DNA of 64,000 bases. Source: Odobenus rosmarus divergens. Lineage: Eukaryota; Chordata; Mammalia; Carnivora; Odobenidae. Shown here piece by piece: positions 13,993-21,820 of this stretch. Each line of letters begins with the position of its first letter. Position 1 is the first letter of the stretch. The DNA lies in NCBI RefSeq assembly GCF_000321225.1, contig NW_004450276.1, positions 1,334,300 to 1,398,299 of the forward strand. The letters run 5' to 3'. Below the pieces are notes generated by a model, which was given only the letters and a program-made list of their open reading frames with translations, was not told the DNA's origin and searched no databases. The translations under genes and the position numbers were made by a program.

Positions 13993-16900
13993 AAAAGAAA
14001 AAGAAAGAAAGAAAGAAAGAAAAAGGAAAGGAAAGAGAAAAGAAAAGAGAAACATTACCTGTAACTCCCTGCTGTATTTTCACATGTGGCTCCATTCTGG
14101 CATCCCAAGGGTGTTCCTGAGTAAATCTCACATTCATTCACATCAACTGAGCACAGAGGACCCTGCATTCATATAAAGAACAAAGTCAGGTGCTATGGGT
14201 CACAGAAGCATCTGGGGCCAATATTCCCATGATATGCTCAAGGATTTATATATGCACAATAAAGAAGTCTTCAGTTAAGTGAGATACAATCACAATAATA
14301 CTAATATCCAGTTATCCTTCCTCTTGAACTCAGATTTGGCCTAAGGGAGCCAAAGAGCTCTTGGTAAAATCATGCCAATCACACAAGAAGAATCCTTATA
14401 CTAACTAATCTTCATGTTACTATGAGGCTATGCCTGGGAATAGTCACTTAATTTTTTTAATGCACATGTTCAGGAACATTTTCACCATTAATGGAAAAAG
14501 GCAAGAAAATTTACATGGCTACATCAAGATTCATTTAGTACTTTTAGTGCTGAACAATTTAAATTGACGCTAGCCTAGATATCATGCCCTTCCACATAGT
14601 TATGCAGTCAAGGGGGTTGACTCCTTAAGATGGCTCAGTGGGTTATGCAGTCATGCTCGCCATTGTTTGGATTTTGGCATACATGGTGTAATTCATCCTG
14701 ATTTGGGAGACCACAGAATCCTAGAAATTTTGGATGGAGAATTAAATATATCCGAATGATTCCAAAGAAACCGCTGATGCTGACTCATTGTCATTTTTAA
14801 CCAAAGACCAAGTGACTTACCTTCCACTGGGAGGGACAGATACAATAAAAGGAATCATGGAGATTGAGGCAAGTCCCCCCATTTTGGCAGGGATTGCTGC
14901 TGCAGACCTTTCTGTCAACCGTCTGAAACAAAGACAGGGCAGTCAGCAAGACCATCGTACTTTCAGCAGGCAGCAAAGAAAGGCATGTTTCAGGGCAGGG
15001 GCACATGTGAAACTACATTTTACTCCTGGTCAAGGGAGGGTCCTCCTCCAGACTTTAAATCAATTACTGAAAGTTCTTCTTCAAATCAACTCTCTCATGG
15101 AAAAAACAAAGTGTTTTACATGATCAGTCCTATGCATTTTCCTTCACCAGGGATGAGGCACAAGGGGAGAAGATACTCTATTCTTTGGGAAAGCATTGTT
15201 CACCTGAGAAATAGACGCTGGTGGACAAGAGTAAAGATTTCAGGTTGGGAATAATAATGGGCATTCCTATTGTACTAAGAAAACAAAATGGGAATTCCGG
15301 TTCTTTTGTTGCTATTCTTCTCTTCGGTCCTTCCAGATAAGCGTTTGAAATCTGATCATCTTTTGCTGCCACCCCTCCTCCTGTGGGTTAAGATGACTGA
15401 ACTCTTTTCACTCCAAGTAAGTCCCTTTGTTTGAGATGTGGGCTTAAATACACCCTCTACTCCCGTGCTCACATGACTACTTTCAGACCAGAGTCACGAA
15501 CAGACCTGCCTTTGTCTACACAACCTGGGGAATCTTACCATATGTCAGCTACTAGTTCCAATCTCATAAGGTTTGTAATGCCTTTGGGGGCAGAAAACTT
15601 TAGAGAAGAGGAGTGGTTATGCAAGAAAAGTTATTTTATTAACTTCACCTATTCGTAGTCTAATTCTCTGTGTTAAAAATTAAAATAGGGCTAAAAAATA
15701 AAATTTTTTAAAAAATTAAAATTAAAATAGGGGCAAATTATTCATGACATTTTTTTTTTTTATCCAGTGACTCACAAAGACAGTCATGTCTGTTCCCTTC
15801 ATTTTACAGATGAAACAGAGCCAGAGGGTAGCCAACTAACTGACTAAGCACCATTTCTTGCCAAACCCATCTCTCTCCTCCTTTGTCAAAAGCAAGGTGA
15901 CCTCGCATGTGGGGGTCCCTTTCTGGACTCTGTTTTCTTCCATGATCCCATCTATCTTTGTGCCCTGAACCACAAATAGGCCTTTTCATCAGAGGATACG
16001 ATTATGGAAATTAACCACAAACTCATTAGAAGTTCTCTGGCACACAGGGGCGCCTGGGTGGCTCAGTCGTTAAGCGTCTGCCTTCGGCTCAGGTCATGAT
16101 CCCAGGGCCCTGGAATCGAGCCCCGCATCGGGCTCCCTGCTCCGCGGGAAGCCCGCTTCTCCCTCTCCCACTCCCCCTGCTTGTGTTCCCTCTCTCACTG
16201 TGGCTCTCTCTGTCAAATAAATAAATAAAATCTTTAAAAAAAAAAAGAAGAAGAAGAAGAAGTTCTCTGGCACACAAAAGCAACGTTGTCTGGTGCTTTA
16301 AAACTTGAAAGCCTATGGAGCCCCAGCAGGAAATGGAATCAGTAAGCAATCAGAGGAAGGTATTGGGGAATGATGGTGCCTATAGTACCAGAGAGCACTT
16401 GCCCTATTGGAATGCATAAAAGGCACTTATATCCAAAATCATTAAAAAATTCTTCCTGGGGGGTGGGGGGAGGGAGAGTCTGGGGTCATCTGACCATGGT
16501 CTCCAGCTTCTGACCTCTGGTAGCAATAATGAAACACTCTAGGAGACTGGAGGTTATAGTACTGTGCCGTGCTCCAGAGGTATGATTCTTTACTCATTTT
16601 CATTCATTCAACTACTCCCTAAAAATGATAAAGGCTGAGGAGCAATTTATTATCAAAGGCAGGAAAAGGCATATATACATGAATTTGCTCACCAAGTTTA
16701 AAACACCAAAAGGGAAGACCACACTTGAAGCATAATCACAACAGATCCAGAATATGAGAACAGGGATTTTCAGCCTGGAATCTCCTAACTTTTATTCAAA
16801 AATTTTAATATGGGGACATTCTGTGCATTTCTCTGGGTAAAAGGTTATAGCTTCCACGAAAACCTTAAAAACATCAGCCAACTTCAAAACAGATGAGAGG

Positions 16901-19900
16901 TCTAAAATTACAAGGACAAGTTCATAAGCATGTACTTATAAAGTTATAGAAGGTTTACTCTAAGAAACCTCTCAAATTTAATTACCAGCAAATGTACTTT
17001 TAAGGAATTTTGAAATATTTTGTGGGACGCCTGGGTGGCTCAGTCTGTTAACTGTCTGCCTTCAGCTCAGGTCATGATCTCAGGGTCCTAGGATCAAGCC
17101 CTGTATCAGGCTCCTTGCTCAGTGAGGAGCCTGCTTCTCTCTCTCCCTCCACCTGCCACTCCCCCTGCTTGTGCTCTCTCTCTCTCTCTCTCCCTCACTC
17201 TCTATTTCTGTCATATGTCAAATAAATAAATAAATAAATACTTTAAAAAAAATGTTTTTGTGAATACCCCAAGCCTCTGAGTTTAATGTAGAAGATGCAT
17301 GGCCTCTCTTTTTTCTTTTTTTTAAAGATTTATTTATTTATTTTAGGAAGGGGATGGGGAGAGACAGAGGGAGAGGGAAAGAATCCTCAAGCAGACTCCC
17401 CACTGAGCACAGAGCCCGACGTGGGGCTTGATCCCAGAACCCCGAGATCATGACCTGAGCCAAAATCAAGTCAACTCTACTGACTGAGCCACCCAGGCAC
17501 CCTGATGCATGGCCTTTCAATACTCAGTCCTAGATGCCAGAATCAGCAAGTTGGGGGGTCACTAGCTGACAGGTTTAGTTCACATGCTTCACAAGCCCAA
17601 TGACGTGGGACTGGTTACTTTATCTGAGACTCAGGTTCCTCATCCGTATCTTGGGAAGCATGAACTGTGCTGAGAATTAAATTATAGGAAAAAGCAAAGT
17701 CCTTGGTATGGATCATCCATCTACCTTAAGAATGCAAGCCCCATCAATGATTCTAGTGTATTTGCAGTGAAAGATGTCAGACAAGTAGTTATGGGACCTA
17801 CCTGCTGTAAGCTTTGAAATTTTCTCTCCATATCCACAAGCTAAGTAGTAGGGAAGAGAAAGCATCAGTTAGCATTTCATATGTGATATTGCCCCTTGGC
17901 ATATTTTCCTAACACCCTCTGCTGGGGACTCACTTTGCCTGTTGATTCCTTTTTTACTGCTTTTTCCCTCCTCATCCCTCTTCCCTTCAGGCTCCCCTTC
18001 CTTCCTACTCCCTTCCATCATATAGATTTTTTTTTTTAAGGCGTTGATAAGTTGACTCATTGCTTCTCTACACACAGCAACTCTGGAATTTTCATAAATG
18101 ACAGTGGTTCACCACTTCACCAATAAGAAGGTTCTATCAGAACGTGGGCAAGACCTACTTATGCAATTAGCTCTTGTCACAGCATTACAACCTTCTGCCC
18201 ATCACTACCTCTGCATCCCCTATTAGACCTATGTCATCTAACTGAAAAGTCCATAATTACAATGCTAAATTTCTAAAGAGGATGAAAAGCTACTATGTCT
18301 TCTGCAAAACGGTTACCTACAAAGTTGAATTAGGAAAACCCATTTGTGCTAATGATGTGGATGTCAGACTTACCTTAGAATTAAGCTGATGGATTTGACT
18401 GGAAATATTTTGAGGTAGACCGACTGCACTCCTTTTTAAATCTATAATATCATCTTTGTTTCTCTGGATCTAATTTCAAAAAGGCAAAGGAGGAGGAGAA
18501 AGCTAGTGAAAAAGTCATGTGTCTGTTATAGATACAAAATTTTTTTTAAAGTCGAGTCCTGTTCTTTTTTAAGCACCAAGATCTTGCCCATTATTGTAAA
18601 AATCAACACAATGCCATGTATAATAAACATCAGACTAAAATAGCCATGGCATAATTCTCTTCGCCCTTTTCAGTAACAACACATCAAGCTACTTTCCATT
18701 TACATTTTTTCTCACAACGGTTTGGAGTGCTCGTTGAGAGGCCTGGCCTGGAGACTGACTGCTTGGGGTTTAGATCCTGGCTCAGCCATTTCCTGGGGGT
18801 CCTTGGGCGAGCTGTTGTACTGCTGCATGTTTCCTTTACCTCCCTTACAAACGGGGTGATAATAAAGCCAAGCTCACAGGACAGTTGTGGGGGTTCGATG
18901 GGATAACGCACAGCAAGTGTGGAGCACACTGGATAGCCCCTAGGAAGCTCTAAATAATGCTAGCTTCTAACATTACAACTGATACACCAGTGTGATACCG
19001 TAACTAATGGACACTGAAAACAGGAGGCAGGAGAATAATTGGCCAATCCTGTTCTCTGGCACAAGTAAACTGGTCACATTTCACCTTTCTCTGGCCCCTC
19101 TCCTTCCTTCTCCTCTTGGGAAGGAGTCCCAGTATAACCCTGGGGCCCTTCTCTGGGTTAGATGGATTAGAGGACATAAGCCCCCACCACGAGCCACTTC
19201 CCACTAGAATTCCTCCTTCTGCCCATCATTAACCCTAGGGCATTTTTCTTTATAGGACTTTCCTCACCTCCAGTTAGGTTCCCGGGGCTAAAGATTTAAG
19301 GTATGGATTCATATCAACCTCTTGAATTAAATGACTGTAAATGGATATACAAAATTACTTCGATATATTTCCATTGTATTACCTGATGTAAACATTCACC
19401 AAGGTCTTCCTCATTTAATTTGATTTTTCCCAGGGATCCAGTTCTGAATTCAATGTTCTGAGCAGACCCAGCAAGAAACACTAAATTTCCCCTCTCTGCA
19501 GCCATCCGAGGCCTATATAAGTCAAACCAGAGGATGCATCAACGATGAGCACATGTAATTTTTAAACAACGTTTCTCACTGAATTACTGTAGACCGATTA
19601 CACCTTCGCTCTGTGGTCAACTCAACCAAATTCTCCCTGCTAATCTGCTCTTTCTTCCCTGCAGATTTCCTAGAGATGGCTCCTAGTAATTGCATACTTG
19701 CCTTATTTGCAAAATGGTCAGTGAATAATTTAAGTAGAAGATAATCCCCTACATCAATCTAAATGTTTTTCCCTATCTATCTTCAACATCATTGTTTTCT
19801 TGAAGAAAAATTACACCTTTGCTTCTCTGGCTATTTGTGGAAACTAATGACCACCTGCCCTCGACCCTCAGCAGCAATAATCTGTATGTCTACTTACTGT

Positions 19901-20010
19901 TGGAGCTCAGTACTTCTCTTTTGTCTCTGCAGCTCAAGTTCACCAGTTCCACCATTTGATTCAGCAAATGTCAACAAAATAACCAAACTCCAAAGAAAAG
20001 ATGAGGACAT
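467..20010 (-). CDS. CUBN: Cubilin, 5' part of gene (exons 1-12 of a longer gene; partial)
   Basis: Cubilin is the large peripheral-membrane endocytic receptor of kidney proximal tubule and ileum. With amnionless and megalin it takes up intrinsic factor-B12, albumin and other ligands. Twelve exons join in frame to 1408 nt (469 codons plus one base). Residues 1-20 form a hydrophobic signal peptide starting [17 protein letters not shown] at 29-32 is a furin site. Residues 33-126 are the N-terminal region that, in the family, trimerises and binds amnionless. Residues from about 127 onward hold eight six-cysteine EGF-like domains, several with calcium-binding D-V/I-N/D-E-C starts. Residue spacing matches human cubilin without net insertion or deletion, except a start three codons shorter than the human MMNMS form. 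The 27 CUB domains are missing because the window ends at the exon 12 donor side. The next gene rightwards is TRDMT1, as in human. Identification is near certain; the exact translation start is less sure. Confidence 0.97.
832..950 (-). CDS. CUBN: CUBN exon 11 (end of EGF 6, EGF-like domain 7 start)
   Basis: A 119-nt exon encoding residues 368-407: [20 protein letters not shown], then [19 protein letters not shown]. The acceptor is AAACAG|GT. The exon ends ATT|GTGAGT: the intronic side is a good match and the last exon base is a T. It matches human cubilin closely. Confidence 0.95.
1336..1460 (-). repeat. MIR-like SINE fragment
   Basis: Contains 'ccccatttacagatgagg' followed by a diverged 'acttgcccaaggtcaca'-like stretch, the reverse complement of the MIR core. 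It is ancient and diverged. Confidence 0.5.
2110..2307 (+). mobile_element. CAN-SINE (tRNA-Lys type)
   Basis: Starts 'ggggtgcctggatggctcag', has a pyrimidine-rich middle and an 'aaataaataaaatcttt' tail. It is flanked by the 10-bp repeat attaattatt (2100-2109 and 2308-2317). It lies antisense to CUBN in intron 10. Confidence 0.92.
3007..3102 (-). CDS. CUBN: CUBN exon 10 (EGF-like domain 6, first part)
   Basis: A 96-nt exon, phase 1 at both ends, encoding residues 336-367: [20 protein letters not shown], then [12 protein letters not shown]. The acceptor is CATCAG|GG and the donor CTAG|GTGATG, with T at +5. Confidence 0.96.
   Translation of the reverse strand, partial: GIKAMEECAHSLTSAQSIMEAATQMHHAPQF
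3103..4213. other. CUBN intron 9
   Basis: Its 3' part (3103-3930) is A+T-rich with no recognised element. Its 5' part carries the CAN-SINE at 3932-4145. No coding exon was seen. Confidence 0.6.
3932..4145 (+). mobile_element. CAN-SINE, older subfamily
   Basis: Begins 'gggtgcctgggtggctcag', continues 'cgactcttgatttcagc', has a long (CT)n tract at about 4060-4112 and an A-rich tail. It lies antisense to CUBN, about 70 bases downstream of the exon 9 donor in transcript order. Confidence 0.9.
4214..4345 (-). CDS. CUBN: CUBN exon 9 (EGF-like domain 5)
   Basis: A 132-nt exon, phase 1 at both ends, encoding residues 292-335: [20 protein letters not shown], then [18 protein letters not shown] and EACPPG. 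The acceptor is TTTCTAG|GC. The donor CAG|GTGCTA is weak at +4 and +5. A CAN-SINE begins about 70 bases into the following intron. Symmetric phase means that skipping would remove one EGF unit in frame. Confidence 0.96.
4346..6624. other. CUBN intron 8
   Basis: A+T-rich from 4346 to about 5700 with no recognised repeat. MIR-like sequence follows at 5745-5960, with further MIR-like pieces to about 6190. The remainder to the exon 8 donor is unremarkable, and open stretches there are not coding. Confidence 0.55.
5745..6110 (+). repeat. MIR-like SINE
   Basis: Contains 'ctatgtgatcttgggcaag' then 'ttatttaccttctccaagcctcat', the MIR core. A tail-like 'gctctacaaatacgcattga' lies near 6088. It is ancient and in the sense orientation of the window. 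Confidence 0.6.
6625..6787 (-). CDS. CUBN: CUBN exon 8 (end of EGF 3, EGF-like domain 4)
   Basis: A 163-nt exon encoding residues 238-291 plus one base. It reads [11 protein letters not shown], then [20 protein letters not shown] and [10 protein letters not shown]. The DIDEC start suits a calcium-binding EGF domain; human cubilin has DRDEC here. The acceptor is TGCCAG|CCC and the donor CAG|GTACAG, which has A at +5. Confidence 0.96.
6788..7704. other. CUBN intron 7
   Basis: A 917-base intron. I recognise no repeat or exon. It contains ordinary mixed-composition sequence with an A-run near 7239. Confidence 0.5.
7705..7831 (-). CDS. CUBN: CUBN exon 7 (end of EGF 2, EGF-like domain 3)
   Basis: A 127-nt exon whose first base completes the serine codon split with exon 6. 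It encodes residues 195-237: [20 protein letters not shown], then [18 protein letters not shown]. The acceptor is CCCACAG|T and the donor CAG|GTGAGT. Intron 6, which precedes it, is the longest CUBN intron seen here, at about 6.2 kb. Confidence 0.96.
9640..9840 (+). repeat. MIR-like fragment
   Basis: 'ttttaaatcctgatactacc' followed by 'ttagactatgtaataactcc' and 'cccctgtttcttgtaacata' follows the order of a diverged MIR core. Confidence 0.45.
10080..10200 (-). repeat. MIR-like fragment
   Basis: 'cacattgcccaaggccacag' with following 'ttaaaacctaggtctgtg' is the reverse complement of a MIR core. Confidence 0.5.
10238..10356 (-). mobile_element. CAN-SINE, 5' truncated or partly deleted
   Basis: Plus strand reads T-tract, 'aatttatttaagtaatctc', then 'ctgactgagccaaccaggtgcccc', the reverse complement of a CAN-SINE head. 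It is shorter than full length (about 120 bp). Orientation is the same as CUBN. Confidence 0.85.
11754..11798 (+). repeat. Homopolymer T/G low-complexity stretch
   Basis: Runs of T, then ten G, then T and (GTTT) units. It is simple sequence and probably unstable in length. Confidence 0.8.
12930..13123 (-). mobile_element. CAN-SINE
   Basis: Plus strand begins with a T-run and 'aagatttatttatttaagag', and ends 'gactgtgccacccaagtgcc', the reverse complement of the SINE head. It lies in CUBN intron 6 in the gene's orientation. Confidence 0.9.
13844..14053 (+). repeat. (GAAA)n microsatellite, about 200 bp
   Basis: An interrupted tetranucleotide array, mostly GAAA with GAGA and AAAA variants. On the CUBN strand it is a (CTTT)n pyrimidine tract starting about six bases after the exon 6 donor. 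Long apparent lysine- or serine-rich open frames here are artefacts of the repeat. Confidence 0.97.
14059..14162 (-). CDS. CUBN: CUBN exon 6 (end of EGF 1, EGF-like domain 2)
   Basis: A 104-nt exon encoding residues 161-194 plus two bases: [16 protein letters not shown], then [18 protein letters not shown]. The DVNEC start is a calcium-binding EGF signature. The acceptor is ATGCAG|GGT. The donor CAG|GTAATG has T at +5, and a long CTTT repeat follows almost directly. Skipping this exon would shift the frame. Confidence 0.94.
14163..14820. other. CUBN intron 5
   Basis: 658 bases with no recognised repeat or exon. Confidence 0.5.
14821..14922 (-). CDS. CUBN: CUBN exon 5 (EGF-like domain 1)
   Basis: A 102-nt, phase-0 exon encoding residues 127-160. 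[20 protein letters not shown] begins EGF domain 1, and the segment ends CICPSQWK. The acceptor is TTTCAG|ACG and the donor AAG|GTAAGT. The cysteine spacing is that of an EGF domain. Confidence 0.96.
16047..16257 (+). mobile_element. CAN-SINE, young, with 19-bp perfect target-site duplication
   Basis: Full length and close to what I know as the arctoid consensus: 'ggcgcctgggtggctcagtc', 'ccgcgggaagcccgcttc', 'aaataaataaataaaatc', A-run and (AAG)n. It is flanked by identical 19-bp copies of agaagttctctggcacaca (16028-16046 and 16258-16276). It lies antisense to CUBN in intron 4. Intact TSDs indicate a recent insertion. Confidence 0.96.
17022..17253 (+). mobile_element. CAN-SINE
   Basis: 'gggacgcctgggtggctcag' head, (CT)n tract and (aaat)n tail. 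It lies antisense to CUBN and forms an inverted pair with the minus-strand SINE starting about 60 bases to the right. Confidence 0.93.
17312..17503 (-). mobile_element. CAN-SINE
   Basis: T-run, 'aaagatttatttatttattt', and 'actgagccacccaggcaccc' at the right end. It is in CUBN orientation and the inverted partner of the preceding SINE. Confidence 0.93.
17590..17715 (+). repeat. MIR-like fragment
   Basis: 'gactcaggttcctcatccgt' with 'gagaattaaattatagg' resembles the MIR core and tail. It is diverged. Confidence 0.4.
17802..17840 (-). CDS. CUBN: CUBN exon 4 (13-codon micro-exon)
   Basis: A 39-nt exon encoding [13 protein letters not shown] (residues 114-126). The acceptor is CTTAG|CTT and the donor CAG|GTAGGT. 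It matches the human segment LVDLERKFQGLQQ and completes the stalk before the first EGF domain. Phase 0 at both ends means that skipping would keep the frame. Confidence 0.92.
17841..18373. other. CUBN intron 3
   Basis: 533 bases with one T-run near 18028. Nothing else was recognised. Confidence 0.5.
18374..18469 (-). CDS. CUBN: CUBN exon 3
   Basis: A 96-nt, 32-codon, phase-0 exon encoding residues 82-113 ([12 protein letters not shown]... to QLNSK). The acceptor is GAAATTAG|ATC and the donor AAG|GTAAGT. Isoleucine and leucine recur as expected of the cubilin N-terminal trimerisation region. It is too short to stand out as an open frame and was identified by similarity to human cubilin. Confidence 0.93.
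18470..19382. other. CUBN intron 2
   Basis: Contains a MIR at about 18720-18965. The rest is unremarkable. Confidence 0.5.
18720..18965 (+). repeat. MIR
   Basis: 'ggggtttagatcctggctca' then 'gccatttcctgggggtcctt' and 'tgggggttcgatgggataac' follow the MIR consensus order, with a tail near 'tctaaataatg'. Confidence 0.65.
19383..19512 (-). CDS. CUBN: CUBN exon 2
   Basis: Encodes residues 38-81, including [19 protein letters not shown] and [19 protein letters not shown], almost identical to human cubilin. The acceptor is TATATAG|G and the donor CAG|GTAATA, which lacks the consensus G at +5. This part belongs to the N-terminal stalk that assembles the trimer and contacts amnionless. Confidence 0.95.
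19513..19897. other. CUBN intron 1
   Basis: 385 bases between the signal-peptide exon and exon 2. No repeat or motif was recognised. Confidence 0.6.
19898..20010 (-). CDS. CUBN: CUBN exon 1, coding part (signal peptide, furin site)
   Basis: Encodes residues 1-37 plus two bases. It begins ATG TCC TCA TCT, continues through a hydrophobic leucine-rich stretch, then [10 protein letters not shown], and ends at a strong donor, CA|GTAAGT. The ATG aligns with the second methionine region of human cubilin (MSLPFLWSLL). No in-frame upstream ATG is seen in the preceding 60 bases, so this start is preferred. Confidence 0.93.
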
Positions 20011-20290
20011 GTTCCTCAGCAACCCTCCTCCGTTGTCAGGAAGAAGGAAGCCCTCCAGCCGAGTGTGGGATTTGGAGAGAAAGCAAATCAGGCAGATGTA
20101 CTTTGGCCTGTGAAATATTCTGCAACTTTTCAGTTCTCTCTTCTTTGCCCTTGACGGCTATGTTATTTTTCCTTCCCAAGGGGTGTAAATGATCTTAGAT
20201 CTTCAACTTGTGAGAGGTCAAAATCTACCTTTAAGTGATGCACAACTTAATCATTACCTCTCTGACCTTTGAAATAGTAACAAACTGCTT
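20011..20290 (-). promoter_or_regulatory. CUBN: CUBN 5' flank with HNF1-like and HNF4-like sites
   Basis: On the minus strand, 20246-20258 reads GGTAATGATTAAG, 11 of 13 matches to the HNF1 palindrome GTTAATNATTAAC. At 20263-20275 TGACCTTTGAAAT (plus strand) has one perfect nuclear-receptor half site and a weak second in DR1 spacing. At 20097-20105 CAAAGTACA (minus) is one base from the HNF4-specific CAAAGTCCA. An AT-rich GAATATTT lies near 20111-20118 and could act as a weak TATA. HNF1A and HNF4A drive many kidney and gut genes, so the sites are plausible, but binding is inferred. No CpG island is visible. Confidence 0.45.
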
Positions 20291-20338
20291 TGGAAACATC
20301 CACTAAAACAATCCTTGCTTAAGAAGTAGGCACCTTTC

Positions 20339-21820
20339 AGCAAATGATACTAGAAAAACTGGATACTCACATGCAAAAAAAGAAAAGAAAAGAAAAAGAA
20401 TCTGGACCTTACTTTACACCACATACAAAAAATTAACTCAAAATGAACCAAATATCTAAAAATGGGAGCTAACACTCTTTAGAAGAAAACAAAGGAGGAA
20501 AGGCTTGTGACAGTGCACTTGGCAATGATTTTTTGGATATGACACCAAAAGCATAGGCAACAATAACAAAATAATGGATACATTGGACGATTTGAAAATG
20601 AAAAAAACGTTTGTATACCAAAAGACACCATCAACACAGTGAAAGACAACTCAGAGAATGGGAAAAAAATTCACTAATTATATATATGATAAGAGGTTAA
20701 TATCCAGAATACATAAAGAACTCCCATAACTCACCAACAATAAAAAAGAACCCCTTTTTAACGTGGGCAAAGAAAATAGGCATTTTTCCAAAGAAGATGT
20801 ACAAATTGCCAAAAAACACATGAAAAGATGCTCACCTTCACTATTCATTAGGGAAACAAATCAAAACCACAATGAGATATCACTTCACATCCATTAGGAT
20901 GGCTACTATCAAAACAAACAAACAAAATCCAGAAAATAACAGGTGTTGGTGAGGATGTGGAGAAACTGGAGCCCTTGTGTACTCTTTGTGAGAAAGTAAA
21001 ATGGTGCAGCCATTACAAAACAGTATGGCAGTTCCTTAAAAAATTAAACAGAATTGCCATGGGATCCAGCAATTGCACATCTGGGTATATACCCAAAAGA
21101 CCTGAAAAAAAGAGACTCAGATAGGTATTTGTACAACCATGTTCACAGCAGCATTATTCACAATCGCCAAAATATGGAAGCAATCCCAATGTCCATTGAC
21201 AGATATGAATGGATAAACAAAATATGTTACATGCATACAGTGGAATATTATTCAGCCCTAACATGGAAATTCTGGCACCTGCTACAACATGGATAAACCT
21301 TGAAGACATTATGCTGCGTGAAATAAGTCAGACACAAAAGGCCAAATACTGTGTGCTTCCACTTATATGAAGAACGTAAAGTAGTCAAACTGACAGAGAC
21401 AGAATGTAGCACTGGTTTCCTGGACTGGGGGAAGGGAGGATAGGGAGTTCTTGTTTAATGAACAAGAGGTTCACCTCGGAAAGATGAAAAAAGTTCCGGA
21501 GATGAATGGTGGTGACGGTTACACAACAACGAGAAAGTATGTAATCCCACCGACCATTAAAAATGTTTAAAATGAGAGACACCTGCATGGCTCATTAGGT
21601 TAAGCATCAAACTCTTGGTTTCAGCTCAGGTCATGAGCCTCGCGTTGGGCTCCACGCTTAGCATGGAGTTGGGTTAGGATCTCTCTCTCTCTCTCTCCCT
21701 CTGCCCCTACCCCTGTTCTCTAAATACATACATACATACATACATACATAAAAACTTTTAAAAAACGACTAAAATTATAAATTTTATGTTAGGTATAGTT
21801 TACAATTAAAAAAAATTGAA
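20339..21820 (+). mobile_element. L1 (L1M-type) 3' end, 5' truncated
   Basis: Contains the C-terminal ORF2 region (a frame at 21054-21296 reads NVHSSIIHN-like and EYYSA-like text, disrupted) and a 3' UTR ending near 'aatttacaattaaaaa'. An older CAN-SINE at 21575-21757 interrupts the 3' UTR. The element is defective. Its left end lies about 330 bp upstream of the CUBN start codon. Confidence 0.9.
21575..21757 (+). mobile_element. CAN-SINE, old, nested in L1
   Basis: 'gagacacctgcatggctcat' diverged head, 'caaactcttggtttcagc', (CT)n and a (catA)n tail at about 21724-21750. It splits the L1 3' UTR, which resumes at 'aaattttatgttaggtatag'. Confidence 0.85.

Larger units (their letters stand above)
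7832..14058. other. CUBN intron 6
   Basis: A 6.2-kb intron. 7832-9600 holds no recognised element except a possible old L1-like tail at about 9100-9240. MIR-like pieces lie at 9640-9840 (plus) and 10080-10200 (minus), and CAN-SINEs at 10238-10356 and 12930-13123. A G/T homopolymer stretch is at 11754-11798. A GAAA microsatellite covers 13844-14053, next to the exon 6 donor. No coding exon was recognised. Confidence 0.55.
14923..17801. other. CUBN intron 4
   Basis: Contains three CAN-SINEs (16047-16257, 17022-17253, 17312-17503) and a MIR-like piece near 17590-17710. 14923-16027 and 16277-17021 show nothing recognised except short A+T-rich runs such as 15690-15765. Confidence 0.55.

Noticed and set aside
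13797..14137. Long lysine/glutamate-rich and serine/phenylalanine-rich open frames
   Set aside because: They are translations of the GAAA microsatellite, which lacks stop codons in several frames. They are not genes.
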